DNA of 64,000 bases from Alviniconcha marisindica (Eukaryota; Mollusca; Gastropoda; Provannidae), in NCBI GenBank assembly GCA_018857735.1, contig JABMCL010001887.1, positions 250,001 through 314,000 of the forward strand, read 5' to 3'. Below are positions 35,901 to 40,791 of this stretch, in pieces. Each line of letters starts with the position of its first letter. The stretch's first letter is position 1. Under the pieces are notes generated by a model, which had not been told where the DNA came from, searched no databases, and saw only the letters and a program-made list of their open reading frames with translations. The position numbers and the translations under genes were made by a program.

Positions 35901-38900
35901 AGACCTAGGTCACTCACAGCAGTCAGAATGATCTGGGTCAGAGACGGGAAGACTTACGTCACAGAACTTAGCAAGACTTGGGTCAGAAACAGGAAGACCT
36001 AGGTCACTCACACTCACACGTCACAGCAGACAGAAAGACCTGGGTCAGAGACAGGAAGACCTTGATCATTCACAGATGACAGCAAGACCTGGGTCAGATA
36101 CAGGAAGACCTAGGTCACTCACATTCATAGCGAACAGAAAGATCTGGGTCAGAGACAGGAAGACCTACTCCACCTAGGTCATTTACAGATGACAGGAAGG
36201 TTTGGGTCAGAGACAGGAAGACCTAGGTCACACATTCACAGCAGACAGAAAGATTTGGGTCAGAGACAGGAAGACCTAGGACACACTATAGTCATAGCAG
36301 ACAGAAATACTTGGGTCAGGGACAGGAAGAGCTAGGTCAAACACTGCAGCCAAAAAAGAAAAAAACTGAGGTCAGAGGCAGAAAGACCTAGGTCAATCAC
36401 AAAAACAGTAAGACTTGGATCAGAGACAGGCAGGCCTAGGTTACTCACAGTCACAGCAGACAGCAAGACTTGGGTCAGGAAAAGGAAGACTTGGGTCAAG
36501 GACAGGCAGACTTAGGTCAGACTCAGAAGTGACACAAAACTTACTGTCCTGTAGGCATTTTTTCCCCAAACATCTGTGTATGCCATACACAGTTTTAAAA
36601 ACCCTAGTGGGATCCCCAGTGCATTTAAGTGTATGCAAATCACTGAATCATGACACTTTCAGCAGCCCACACTTTTGCCTCACTAACACCACAGTTCACA
36701 AATCTCATCCCAACAGAAACAAACACAAAAGTGCCACTGTGGGCAGGGAAACTAAGTGGCATATGGAGAAAAAAAGGAAAAACAAATGCAAAGTACTCAC
36801 TGGTCTCGATGACAACACTCTCAGGACCCACCAGGCTGCCTGAGCTGGGACTCGGTGTTCCCTGTGAGTGTGAGGATGCGGACCCACTTCGCTTCCTGTA
36901 CCCCTCCAGCCCGCCATGCAGCGCCCCCTGGGAGCCCCCCATACCCAGGGGAGCTAAAAATGTCTCGGGCGCCTCGTTGGCCGCTGCCTCAGTGGACTCA
37001 CGAAGCACCGCTGTGGCTATGTTGACACCAATGTCGCCTGGGTCTTTCTTCACATCCAGTCCGCTGCTGGTCAACGTCAGGGGATGGGCGTTCATACCAT
37101 CACCCGAGCCCTCCGCAGGTGCAGCGGCAGTCGCAGCAGCATCTGTGGGGTAGCCCCCACCCATGGGGCTGGAGCTCGGGGGGTGAGTGCCGCCGCCAGA
37201 GGGCACTGTGCCCGGTAGGGGCTGGCTGCTTGGCTGCTGGTTGAAGGCCTGCAGTTCTGACACTAACGCACTGAACCTGTCCCCATCGCCGCCAGCACTG
37301 TTCTGATTGGAGACGCTGCCTGCCTGGCTGAGACCTGATGAGAACGGAGACGAGGATGACGGCTCTGATGTCAGGGGCTGCGAGGGCGGAAGCTGATTAA
37401 ATGCGTCAAACACATTCCCACCGTGTCCACCGCTGGCGGGGGGGTCTGCTGACTGCAAGCTCGCCGCCGGCGGAGTGGACACCCCGGACAGCGCACTCTC
37501 AGACGCTTGAGTGGTGGCAGGATCAGGAGCAGCAGACGATTCGCTCCACACCTGGCCGATCACAAAGCCAGGCTGAGGGTCCATGGGAGCACCGCTACTG
37601 CTGCTGGCAGCGCCACTGGTGGCGGGGACAGTGTCCAAGCTGGAGACCCCAGATGTTGTCATGGATGTGGCCAGTGGGTCGACATCAGAGGGCGCTGCAG
37701 GCGCCACAGTCGTGCCAGGCATGCCCCCAACCTGCCCACTGGAGGGCAAGTCAGCGGAAGAGGGCATGACAGGGCCAGAGTCAAAGATGGTGTGGGTGGT
37801 GACAGGGAGAGGCATGCCTCCAGACACTGGCGACAGCGCCGGCTGCGTTGTGTGGAAAAACGAGGGAACAGTGGTGCTAGGCATGCTCCCGGCCACACCC
37901 ACCTCCTGCCCTGGAGCCGACTGCGACACTGAGGTCATGGAGGCGCTCAAGTTGGAGGCCAGGCTGGCCGGTGGCTGGCTGGTGGCCATGGCAACGCCCA
38001 TGCTGGTGGTGGGCATGGTGGTGAGGGGGAGGGCCATGCTGGTGGGCTGTGTGGAGGCGACGCTGGCCTGGGTGTAGGGGGCCATGTAACGCTGTTGGAG
38101 GTGGGGCTGCATGTGGGGGGGCTGGCGGGCCCCAGCCTGGTAGGGGTAGCTCGGCTGCTGGCCGGTCTGGCCTGCAGTAAAAACATCACCTTGTTACCAC
38201 ATGGTAACAGCACCATTATCAACAACAAGGGTCATTACAATGATTATAGACCCAAACATAAAAGGGTCAAAAGAACCTATTTATTAGGACAAAACACAAC
38301 ATGCAAATTTGCAGGGGTAATACCCTTTATGAAGCTACAAAACAATGCTTAAAGTTAAACAACAGTTAACCAGTTAAAAATGAGAGTGAGAACTAAGATA
38401 TTTAAATCTGCTTTGGGTTGAACTATGTTGTTTTCAGATTAATTAATTTTTAAATACTTTTATTATTATTATAATATGTAACTCCAGCACTCCAGCACTC
38501 CATACACCCCATACATCACAGTCTGAGGCTAATGAAGCCTGCTGCCAATGCCACTTCATGCACAACTGTTGCCCTGCTACTTACAGTTACACCAATAAAT
38601 GTATGTTTAACCTTCCTAATCAATCAAATGCAGCACTGTCAAGAACTGTGCCTTGTTTCTGTCCATTTTAAGGACTTACAGGGCCTTAAAAAGAGGGATA
38701 ACACTCCAGGACTTTCAAGCACCCTAAAGGACCATGCAGACCCTGCACAGTGATCGCGCTGGACAATTTTCAAACCAGCGTGACATCTGAAAGGTGGTGA
38801 AAGTGCTTCACGGAAACCAGTCAGATTAATCACTGTACATAACCAGTCAGATACACGGCTGACTATACTACTACTAGAGCTCTGCTAGCAAACAACCTGC

Positions 38901-40426
38901 TCCCTTCCCTGTCTAGAACACATGCGTGCGCGCGCGTGCTCACACATACACACACACACGATAACATTAACAGCCAGCACGTCTGACCAGCTGCTGATTT
39001 GTCTTCCGGCATATGCTGATCTTAAATGGCAAAATATCAGCAAGAACACGAGCCCTGCCATGTATTATTCTAACTAGCATTACTGTATTCCTCCCTGTCT
39101 TACCTGGCTGGGGACCAGCTCTGCTGTTGGGCTGACCAGTGACGTACTCCTCCCTCATGAAGGTGACGTCAGTGTCCACGGGGCTGGAACCCCGCACCCC
39201 AAGGGGCTGGGTTCCACGGGGCTGGGGGTAGTGGGGCTGCCTCATGCGGGGGTTGTAGCCGGTCTGTATGTTGAGGAAGCTTCGGGGCTGCTGCGGGTAG
39301 GTCAGCCTCTGCCTGTAATGGGACATAATGTGAGGCTGATCCAACGAGGGAACAGCACTACACACACACTTTTAGTATCATTATCAGCACCATCACTCTC
39401 ACACCACACAGCAGCAATCATCAATATTTTCCGGAGTAACCTTTTTTTTAAATTTTTTAATGTACAGTACTGAAAAATCAACCGGCGACTTCCACATTCC
39501 AGCTTAAAATGGCCAGCAGCTATCTTTTCTATTCCAGTGTTGGCGGGCAATGGAACTGGAAAGCACTGTATGGTAATAAAGAGTATGTACAGGTTGTTAT
39601 GTAATGTTCAAAAGATGGGAAATGGGCCTAAATCTTTATTTCATTATAAGAAAGAGAAAGGTTAAAAAACTATTGTGTCTAACCACCACCACCACCCCCT
39701 CCTTCCCCCACTGCATGTCGCACTTTCTGGGACTGCCACAAAATAAGGGGGGGGGGGGGGGGGGGGGGGGTCAGATTCAGAACCTTACAAATATCAACAG
39801 AGTCAAGCAAAGGTATGCACCAGGAGGGGTCTCAACAAAATAATTTTGTAATTTTATGAATGGAAGAAGACAGAATGTTGCCTGCTGGTAGAGTGACCTC
39901 ACCTGGGTTGATAGGTGTAGCCACTGGCCCTGGGGACAGGCCCCCCCATCCGGGGGTTTGGGCCTCGTGGGTGACGAAACAAACCTCCCTGGGGCTGCTG
40001 CCCTATGCGATGTTGCCCGGTGACACCTCTCTGCATCTGACTGGGTGAGGCGTGAGACCGTGAAGGACTGGAGCCTGTTCGGTTTCTCCGGGAACCCTCA
40101 GAGCCAACAATAATCACATCATCATCATCATTTTTCTTGCGAGGTTCTGACTGCTTCGGTGGATCAGGAGCTTTCTTTGGAGTCTCTTTTTTCTGTTTCT
40201 CCACAGGCTGGGCGTGGTAGCTGTTGCTGGTGAATTTGACGACGTTGGCACCATTCTTGCAGACAGATTCATTGAGCACATAGTCAATCTTCTTGCCTGT
40301 GTCAACGTTGAGATAGATGTGCCCCACAAGCTCCACGCCGTTGTCAAAGTCCACGTAGCTGTGGCACAGGGACTGTAGGTATTTGGTGAGAGAGCCAATG
40401 AACTTGCTACATGAATCGTCATCCAT
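17603..40426 (-). CDS. Gene A: unknown acidic, Ser/Pro-rich nuclear-type protein with SANT-like segment (12 exons)
   Basis: Rebuilt from splice sites: 40426-39903, 39312-39104, 38171-36801, 35120-34830, 33290-33189, 24898-24812, 23680-23564, 22602-22399, 21960-21880, 21230-21188, 20370-20262 and 17799-17603. All junctions keep frame, giving 1,111 codons plus 2 nt with no stop. The ATG has a strong context (GCAGCCATGG). Residues 1-75 look folded; about 76-700 are disordered (Q/P/R/G, then S/P/A/G-rich); about 775-900 include acidic runs and a basic RARKR; about 908-966 form a SANT/Myb-like tryptophan helix segment; about 970-990 are a lysine/arginine cluster suited to nuclear import; about 1010-1111 form a compact, conserved-looking end. 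The layout suggests a chromatin or transcription factor, but I do not recognise the family. The stop codon was not fixed with confidence. Confidence 0.78.
18000..18400. repeat. Minisatellite, ~30-bp CCCTTCCCCTTTGCCAGTGG unit (intron of gene A)
   Basis: About thirteen copies of ACACCCTTCCCCTTTGCCAG then TGGCAGCTGGC or TGGCAGACC. Strand-asymmetric (pyrimidine-rich on plus, so purine-rich in the gene A transcript). Frames on both strands stay open because the unit often keeps a multiple of three. Confidence 0.92.
18505..18770 (-). pseudogene. Decayed copies of the exon 11 donor end of gene A
   Basis: Three stretches in intron 11 resemble the exon 11 end and donor at 20250-20285: CTCAGCCTCACTTCAGCTGG at about 18513, CAGCCTCACCTCAGCTGG at about 18651, and a weaker CTCAGCCAGCGTGGGTGCTGG at about 18739. 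The first extends over about 60 bp (GGCCTCAGCCTCCTGGACC against the exon's GGCCTGGTCCTGCTGGACC). On minus it reads PPAEVRLR where the true exon reads TPAEVRLR across the donor. They look like partial tandem duplications that have decayed. Confidence 0.55.
18765..20205. repeat. Minisatellite, 31/29-bp GAGTCATGACCACAGC unit (intron of gene A)
   Basis: About 47 copies of CAGAGTCATGACCACAGCAT then GTCACCCTATT, with a 29-bp variant that lacks one AG. Each unit holds the perfect palindrome GTCATGAC. CATG/CGCA/CGTG variants after CACAGC are interleaved along the array, which suggests repeated local duplication. It fills most of the intron between exons 11 and 12. Confidence 0.95.
20262..20370 (-). 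CDS. Gene A exon 11
   Basis: Acceptor TGTGTGGCAG, one base completes a Glu codon; donor GCTGAG then GTAAGG, phase 0 out. Encodes GGGGDTLYKPGTFILVNVSK and then SERSSRTRPMHTPAE. This joins exon 12 in frame. Confidence 0.77.
20396..20586. repeat. Tandem repeat, ~61-bp unit, three copies
   Basis: AACAGCTGAGCATGACGCTT, CTCTCATAGTCACAAGTC and AAAACGTCCATTTCTTAATGG are repeated three times; the first copy has an extra GAGTCAC-type insertion. Confidence 0.88.
20587..20741. mobile_element. Foldback MITE (~155 bp)
   Basis: Long inverted arms of about 38 bp: CTAGGAAAATGGACTCACCA, then ATAAGACGAAAAACAGGGAA on the left, and on the right TTCCCTATTTTTCATCTTAT, then TGTTGAGTACATTTTCCTAG. About five mismatches between arms, with a 75-bp loop. 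No coding capacity; flanking target duplication not clear. Confidence 0.75.
20742..21187. other. Gene A intron sequence with purine and G run
   Basis: Plus strand has an A/G-rich run from about 21038 ending in a G-run (about 21089-21108), then more A-rich sequence. No exon seen. Confidence 0.6.
21188..21230 (-). CDS. Gene A exon 10 (43 nt micro-exon)
   Basis: Acceptor TCACTCACCTCCAG; donor GATGA then GTTAGT. Encodes VSPPLESEQQQHDE. It enters in phase 1 and leaves in phase 2, exactly what exons 9 and 11 need. Small size and a weaker donor make it the least certain of the mid exons. Confidence 0.62.
21880..21960 (-). CDS. Gene A exon 9 (basic cluster)
   Basis: Acceptor GTGTTGACAG; donor GAGTCAG then GTAAAT. 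81 nt, phase-neutral. Encodes SAKRARNKQSEKGSKGKKRK then LDTPES, a lysine/arginine-rich segment typical of a nuclear localisation signal or DNA-backbone contact next to the SANT-like exon. Confidence 0.78.
22034..22142. repeat. (TG)n microsatellite
   Basis: About 54 TG dinucleotides broken by one CATGTC interruption. Lies in the intron between exons 8 and 9 of gene A. Confidence 0.97.
22399..22602 (-). CDS. Gene A exon 8 (SANT/Myb-like segment)
   Basis: Acceptor TTGTTTTCAG; donor CGTCTAG then GTGTGC. Encodes KRKTWTNEEKLAVERHF, then a linker with KLPGK, then EPVLKGRTWQNIKDFCRN. The two spaced tryptophans, the EE after W and the helix-rich spacing are those of a SANT/Myb-like three-helix fold. 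I have seen similar W-EE...W-xIK modules in uncharacterised animal proteins, but this is pattern memory, not a search. Confidence 0.8.
22738..23450. repeat. Minisatellite, ~55-60-bp unit (intron of gene A)
   Basis: About twelve diverged copies of GTGTTGGAAACAGCTTTATC then CCGCAATATTTGGTCTATG and TGAACACCTGACA. Some copies hold an inserted AAAGG in CCGCAAAGGATATTTGG. Confidence 0.88.
23564..23680 (-). CDS. Gene A exon 7 (acidic)
   Basis: Acceptor GATGTTTGGCAG; donor AAGAAAA then GTGCGT. Encodes QAHDDGGHDEGDVEEDID then TEDDAEEEDASLPAS, a strongly acidic, probably disordered region. Phase 1 in and out, as for the neighbours. Confidence 0.75.
23735..24440. repeat. Inverted minisatellite around a central palindrome (intron of gene A)
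   Basis: From about 23735 to 23965 the unit reads CACCAGGCCCATTGTGTATA with AGGCCCATCG. From about 23980 to 24440 the same unit is in the opposite orientation (ACACAATGGGCCTGG, GGGACACAACAGGCCTGG). The switch occurs at a perfect 14-bp palindrome TACCAGGCCTGGTA (23966-23979). The array as a whole could fold into a large imperfect hairpin. Confidence 0.85.
24812..24898 (-). CDS. Gene A exon 6
   Basis: Acceptor CCTATTCCAG; donor TCCTCAG then GTAGGT. 87 nt, phase-neutral. In the frame set by exons 5 and 7 it encodes GRARKRAIHREIHSDSLG and then HRSGGQQHTSS, with a basic RARKR. An alternative frame is also open (AEQGSELFTEKS), but it does not fit the phase of the neighbours. Confidence 0.65.
24899..26349. 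other. Gene A intron 5, first part; no exon seen
   Basis: Contains GT/T-rich tracts near 25065-25120 and 25425-25465, a (CA)n cluster at 25640-25712 and a short (TA)n at 25902-25919. No coding exon or RNA gene recognised. Confidence 0.5.
26408..26512. mobile_element. Small foldback repeat inside the mariner end
   Basis: Inverted arms GTTCAAAAGAATGTTATTTA/TTTGGACAAAGCAC and, from the other side, GTTAAAAAGAACGCTATTAT/AGGACAAAACAC. One arm sequence recurs alone near 38265-38305 and 63394-63428 (AACGCTATTTATTGGGACAA), so it is an interspersed family. Confidence 0.5.
26750..27060 (-). mobile_element. LINE ORF2 3'-terminal fragment
   Basis: Minus strand encodes TYLLPACKTSYRKESFFPRT then ISEWNSLPP and ETFKSWI with a stop. 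The SFFPRTIxxWNSLP...FKS pattern is the usual C terminus of non-LTR reverse transcriptases in animals. A G-rich (GGGGGA)n tract follows downstream. It sits inside the mariner element, so it inserted later or with it. Confidence 0.65.
27932..28550. mobile_element. MITE with 20-bp TIRs (~619 bp) nested in the mariner
   Basis: The left end is AAGCCCGTTCTTAATTGGGC and the right end is its inverted copy with one change (GCCCAATTAAGAATGGGCTT). The similarity extends weakly further in (CAAACTG / CGAACAT). The transposase frame of the host mariner breaks exactly at the left border. No protein is encoded. Flanking duplication is ambiguous (TA/AA). Confidence 0.78.
28714..29137. other. Gene A intron 5, no feature seen
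   Basis: AT-rich intron sequence. Short direct repeats of TGTATGTATTATACTGATAG / GCATGTATTATATTAGTTAG type lie near 29020-29110. Confidence 0.45.
29138..29340 (+). mobile_element. Truncated, diverged SINE of the 45.2-kb family
   Basis: Same order of blocks as the intact copies at 45227-45848: GTTTGGCCCAGCAGTAAGG, CCAGTAAGTGGA, TGTGGACATTGTCTTG, GAAACATTAAAATTGC, CCGCCCATCTTAAT and GGTGGTGACAGTGTAG. The box B region is lost. Confidence 0.75.
29341..30270. other. Gene A intron 5, no exon seen
   Basis: Includes a short (AAT)n near 29984-29998 and an (AAC)n stretch near 30103-30126. The minus-strand open stretch 29806-29582 shows no domain and no phase-compatible acceptor that I trust. Confidence 0.45.
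30270..30840 (+). repeat. Interspersed repeat with TGACCTTGA motifs
   Basis: Two related segments (about 30245-30420 and 30440-30660) share ATGTACTAACACAGAGTTTGG / ATGTACCAGCATGCAAAGTTTGG, followed by a probe-like GGTTCAGT/GGTCCAGT and by TGACCTTGA or TGATCTTAA. A pattern of CCTTGACTTTGACCTTGATG runs through it. It is followed by (CA)n at 30750-30767 and (CAT)n at about 30817-30832. Confidence 0.55.
31123..31440. repeat. Tandem duplication, ~158-bp unit
   Basis: Two copies, 31123-31280 and 31281-31438, share GTGTTCCTGAC, GCAACCTAAGCATTTTGCAT, TGGTAATTAATACACCAAC and GGAACAACATTCCCTGAGGA. They are roughly 85-90% alike by eye. Confidence 0.85.
31441..32754. other. Gene A intron 5, simple repeats only
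   Basis: Two (CA)n tracts at about 32248-32291 and 32405-32434. A weak LINE-like remnant may exist near 31840-31960 on plus (KLQWLPHELQNQIQNLMPF resembles the RLQWLPVxxRIxFKI motif of non-LTR reverse transcriptase tails), but it is too short to classify. Confidence 0.45.
32755..33090. repeat. Interspersed repeat family, copy with empty TTAA site
   Basis: Blocks GAAAGTGGTTCACGGAAACT, CTAGAGCTCTGCTAGC, a (CT)n tract (about 32911-32966), then CAAACACAACAACAGCCAGT and GTATATACTGAGCTTAACAG. Related copies lie at 33560-33733 plus 34568-34630 (split by a transposon), at 38740-39050 and, for the first block only, inside the large duplications (about 56020-56110 and 59805-59895). Confidence 0.75.
33189..33290 (-). 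CDS. Gene A exon 5
   Basis: Acceptor GTGGTTGTGCAG; donor GACAAAG then GTGAGT. Encodes LNNSDDSMDSASDDAQDDDD then PSYTPGRPIDTDK, an acidic stretch with serine sites of casein-kinase-2 type. Phase 1 in and out. Confidence 0.8.
33989..34255 (+). CDS. THAP zinc-finger fragment of transposase (in the Kolobok-like element)
   Basis: The likely start is the second Met (about 34013, MPAYCVAANC). The sequence gives C-x4-C (CVAANC), HKLPRNRP, a conserved RRKW, and then LCSEHF (C-x2-H), ending with MEYCMGFALKL: all the landmarks of an 80-90-residue THAP DNA-binding domain. A stop follows directly and no transposase core is present, so only the DNA-binding end remains. Such fragments can still bind element ends, but expression is unknown. 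It lies in intron 4 of gene A, on the opposite strand. Confidence 0.75.
   Translation: MWSTKKLTMPAYCVAANCNNSQTTPGITMHKLPRNRPAVRRKWIEFIQFKRADFLAAPHHAHLCSEHFCECNFANPMEYCMGFALKLT
34165..34368 (-). CDS. Second, convergent short frame of the Kolobok-like element (PYQFEP type)
   Basis: ATG at 34368. Encodes MANSSSEAEADTLPERPTRI followed by QPYQFEPVRQDFERVPEH. An acidic N terminus with a PYxFEP motif recalls the start of a group of invertebrate proteins usually labelled P2X7-like; this is from memory and not checked. The coding sense ends near the inverted repeat at 34208-34239, where it meets the THAP frame from the other strand, so both genes are cut and joined head-on. Confidence 0.45.
   Translation of the reverse strand: MANSSSEAEADTLPERPTRIQPYQFEPVRQDFERVPEHHVSFKANPMQYSMGFAKLHSQKCSLHKWA
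34208..34239. repeat. Perfect 12-bp inverted repeat at the internal joint of the Kolobok-like element
   Basis: GCAAACCCCATG, an 8-bp spacer, then CATGGGGTTTGC. It sits where the two opposing coding ends meet and may mark the internal deletion breakpoint. Confidence 0.85.
34830..35120 (-). CDS. Gene A exon 4
   Basis: Acceptor TTTTTGTCCTCAG; donor ATGTCAG then GTGAGC. Encodes PFLQHASDYDSGCDSASA, then PHSQLRSLSIPLVPVDSP and VKRERLEEEDTEPERVK. Serine-rich and charged, probably disordered; VKRERLEEE may be a short amphipathic helix. Phase 1 in and out. Confidence 0.8.
35125..36530. repeat. Minisatellite, ~48-50-bp unit (intron of gene A)
   Basis: About 24 copies of AAGACCTGGGTCAGAGACAG, GAAGACCTAGGTCACTCACA and GAAGACAGC. 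Copies from 36000 on have insertions and are more diverged. The array starts a few bases from exon 4's acceptor and is split at 35384-35636. Confidence 0.93.
35384..35636 (+). mobile_element. Retroposon-like insertion (~250 bp) in the minisatellite
   Basis: Unique sequence that interrupts the 49-bp array between an AAGAC and the next AAGACC. It starts C-rich, contains (TTGTT)n-like sequence and ends with GATGAATGAATAAAAATTTG, a typical poly(A)-like tail of a SINE or short LINE end. No target duplication longer than AAGACC is certain. Confidence 0.5.
36801..38171 (-). CDS. Gene A exon 3 (457-residue disordered region)
   Basis: Acceptor TTTTACTGCAG; donor GAGACCA then GTGAGT. The 1,371-nt exon is GC-rich compared with the surrounding introns. 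It encodes Ser/Pro/Ala/Gly/Thr-rich sequence with repeated short phrases, such as FDAFNQLPPSQPLTSEPSSS and LQAFNQQPSSQPL. A Q/Y-rich start (TGQQPSYPYQAG) gives way to S/T/P-rich sequence; a less simple part, SSGLDVKKDPGDIGVN then ATAVLREST, lies near the end. Typical of transcriptional co-regulators. No folded domain seen. Confidence 0.82.
38735..39050. repeat. Interspersed repeat family, third copy
   Basis: Shares CAGTGATCGCGCTGGACAAT, GACATCTGAAAGGTGG, CTTCACGGAAACCAGTCAG, CTAGAGCTCTGCTAGC and CAGCCAGCACGTCTGACCAG with the copies near 32.8 and 33.6 kb. The (CT)n tract is replaced here by a short (CA)n/(CG)n run (38921-38959). Confidence 0.7.
39104..39312 (-). CDS. Gene A exon 2
   Basis: Acceptor GGGACATTACAG; donor CCAGCCAG then GTAAGA. 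Encodes QRLTYPQQPRSFLNIQ, MRQPHYPQPRGTQPLG and EEYVTGQPNSRAGPQ: rich in Q, P, R and Y, resembling low-complexity RNA- or chromatin-associated regions. One base completes an Arg codon from exon 1; one base is left for exon 3. Confidence 0.8.
39903..40426 (-). CDS. Gene A exon 1 (N terminus)
   Basis: Start ATG at 40426 in the context GCAGCCATGG; donor CAACCCAG then GTGAGG. Residues 1-75 (MDDDSCSKFIGSLTKYL, ELVGHIYLNVDTGKKIDYV) have a folded alternation of hydrophobic and polar residues. Then comes a Lys/Pro-rich linker and DDDDVIIVGSEGS, a hydrophobic VIIVG core framed by acids that matches a SUMO-interaction motif. The rest is Arg/Gly/Gln/Pro-rich. A 5'UTR acceptor (CTTTATAG) lies about 35 bp upstream, so the promoter may be further off. 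Confidence 0.83.
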
Positions 40427-40499
40427 GGCTGCACTCAGTTCCCTTCACTGTCCACCACTGCCTATAAAGTATGATCTGTTCTTTCCAGATGTAAACTTG

Positions 40500-40509
40500 G
40501 TCACGTGAC
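40500..40509. promoter_or_regulatory. GTCACGTGAC palindrome (CLEAR-type E-box)
   Basis: A perfect copy of the 10-bp GTCACGTGAC sequence that TFEB/TFE3/MITF proteins bind, 74 bp upstream of the gene A start codon. It may instead lie in a 5'UTR intron. One 10-bp site can arise by chance. Confidence 0.4.
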
Positions 40510-40752
40510 TTAGGTCCACAACACTAGAATTGGAAAAGAAACCATACAAAGCACTGTCACTTGACAGTATACAAGATTACGAGAATATATTTATTTGCCA
40601 GTAACAGAATGTACACAGGAATCTGTCTCAGTGATATTCCTTTCATCACAGTGCACTTATAAATAGACACAATGATACAGTTAGAAAGTTAATATATATA
40701 TAAAACAATCTCATTCTTGCAATGTAAACTACCGCACATATGCACACGCACA

Positions 40753-40791
<39 letters not shown>

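Noticed and set aside
37401..38077. Plus-strand open frames of 120-164 codons opposite gene A exon 3
   Set aside because: Shadows of a GC-rich coding exon on the minus strand. The minus frame has splice sites in phase with the neighbouring exons; the plus frames do not.
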